Source of the DNA: Myxococcales bacterium
Lineage (GTDB): Bacteria > Myxococcota_A > Polyangia > Fen-1088
Direction of reading: 5' to 3'
DNA length: 6,319 nt
Assembly (NCBI GenBank): GCA_003170035.1
Contig: PMZX01000161.1
Coordinates: forward strand, 347-6,665
The first letter of the stretch is position 1. The number at the start of each line of letters is the position of its first letter. The translations under genes were made by a program, and so were the position numbers. The notes under the pieces are model-generated. The model saw nothing but the letters and a program-made list of their open reading frames with translations, had not been told where the DNA came from and did not search any database. Below, in pieces: positions 6,147 to 6,319 of the stretch.

Positions 6147-6319
6147 GTGACCATGTTCAAGATCCAGACCCTGAACAAGATTGCCATGATTGGCCTAGAG
6201 GGCTTCCCGCGCGAGCACTACGAGATCGCGTCGGAGATCGTCAATCCTGACGGCATCCTGGTGCGGAGCGCCGACATGCATAGCATGCAGTTGCCCGCCT
6301 CGGTGAAGGCCATCGGTCG
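6147..6319 (+). CDS. serA: D-3-phosphoglycerate dehydrogenase (SerA), N-terminal fragment cut by window end
   Basis: Cytoplasmic NAD-dependent enzyme that oxidises 3-phosphoglycerate to 3-phosphohydroxypyruvate, the first step of serine synthesis. Only about 57 codons are inside the window, with the frame open to the last base. The N-terminus MFKIQTLNKIAMIGLEGFP, followed by EHYEIASEI, an ILVRSADMH segment and LPASVKAIGR, matches the start of one common bacterial SerA type, in which 'ILVRS' and 'LPxSLKAIxR' lead into the first Rossmann-like fold. Start GTG 6147 is preferred for its Shine-Dalgarno spacing; ATG 6153 is the alternative. It is divergent from the peptidase gene, so it should have its own promoter, but I could not identify a convincing one. 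The catalytic and NAD-binding residues lie beyond the window. The family call rests on the N-terminal pattern alone but is distinctive. Confidence 0.85.
   Translation, partial: MTMFKIQTLNKIAMIGLEGFPREHYEIASEIVNPDGILVRSADMHSMQLPASVKAIG

Overview
The window is GC-rich, densely coded DNA with strongly G/C-biased third codon positions. It looks like a Gram-negative bacterium, most likely a member of the Pseudomonadota. The support is a quinol-type nitric oxide reductase, a periplasm-directed YcbK/DUF882-type peptidase and a SerA with a proteobacteria-like N-terminus. The sequence alone does not settle genus or class. No RNA gene, insertion sequence, CRISPR array or long repeat was found.

Layout. 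(1) 1-1371 (+) is the C-terminal part of a quinol-dependent nitric oxide reductase (qNor/NorZ type); its N-terminal extension lies upstream of the window. (2) 1372-1432 is a short spacer with a perfect dyad and a strong Shine-Dalgarno. (3) 1433-5133 (+) is a tight three-gene cluster: a U32-family (UbiU/UbiV/RlhA-like) protein with two groups of four cysteines, a type III polyketide synthase, and a single-chain fusion of an ICMT-family methyltransferase to a UbiA/MenA-type prenyltransferase. The last two overlap. (4) 5134-5196 is a 63-base convergent spacer with a weak hairpin. (5) 5197-~6063 (-) is a membrane-anchored or secreted M15/DUF882 (YcbK-like) metallopeptidase. (6) A divergent intergenic region of about 80 to 180 bases, depending on the peptidase start, contains a 6-bp-arm dyad. 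(7) 6147-6319 (+) is the 5' end of serA (D-3-phosphoglycerate dehydrogenase), cut by the window edge.

How the genes may work together. The core cluster encodes an aromatic polyketide maker (type III PKS), a membrane enzyme carrying prenyl-transfer and methyl-transfer domains, and a U32 protein from a superfamily whose characterised members include O2-independent hydroxylases (UbiU/UbiV, RlhA). This suggests a pathway to a prenylated, methylated, possibly hydroxylated phenolic or quinone-like lipid that could be made without oxygen. That would fit a nitric-oxide-respiring neighbour. The domain calls are well supported by motifs; the combined pathway is inference, and neither product nor substrates can be read from the sequence. 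The peptidase and serA look like unrelated flanking genes.
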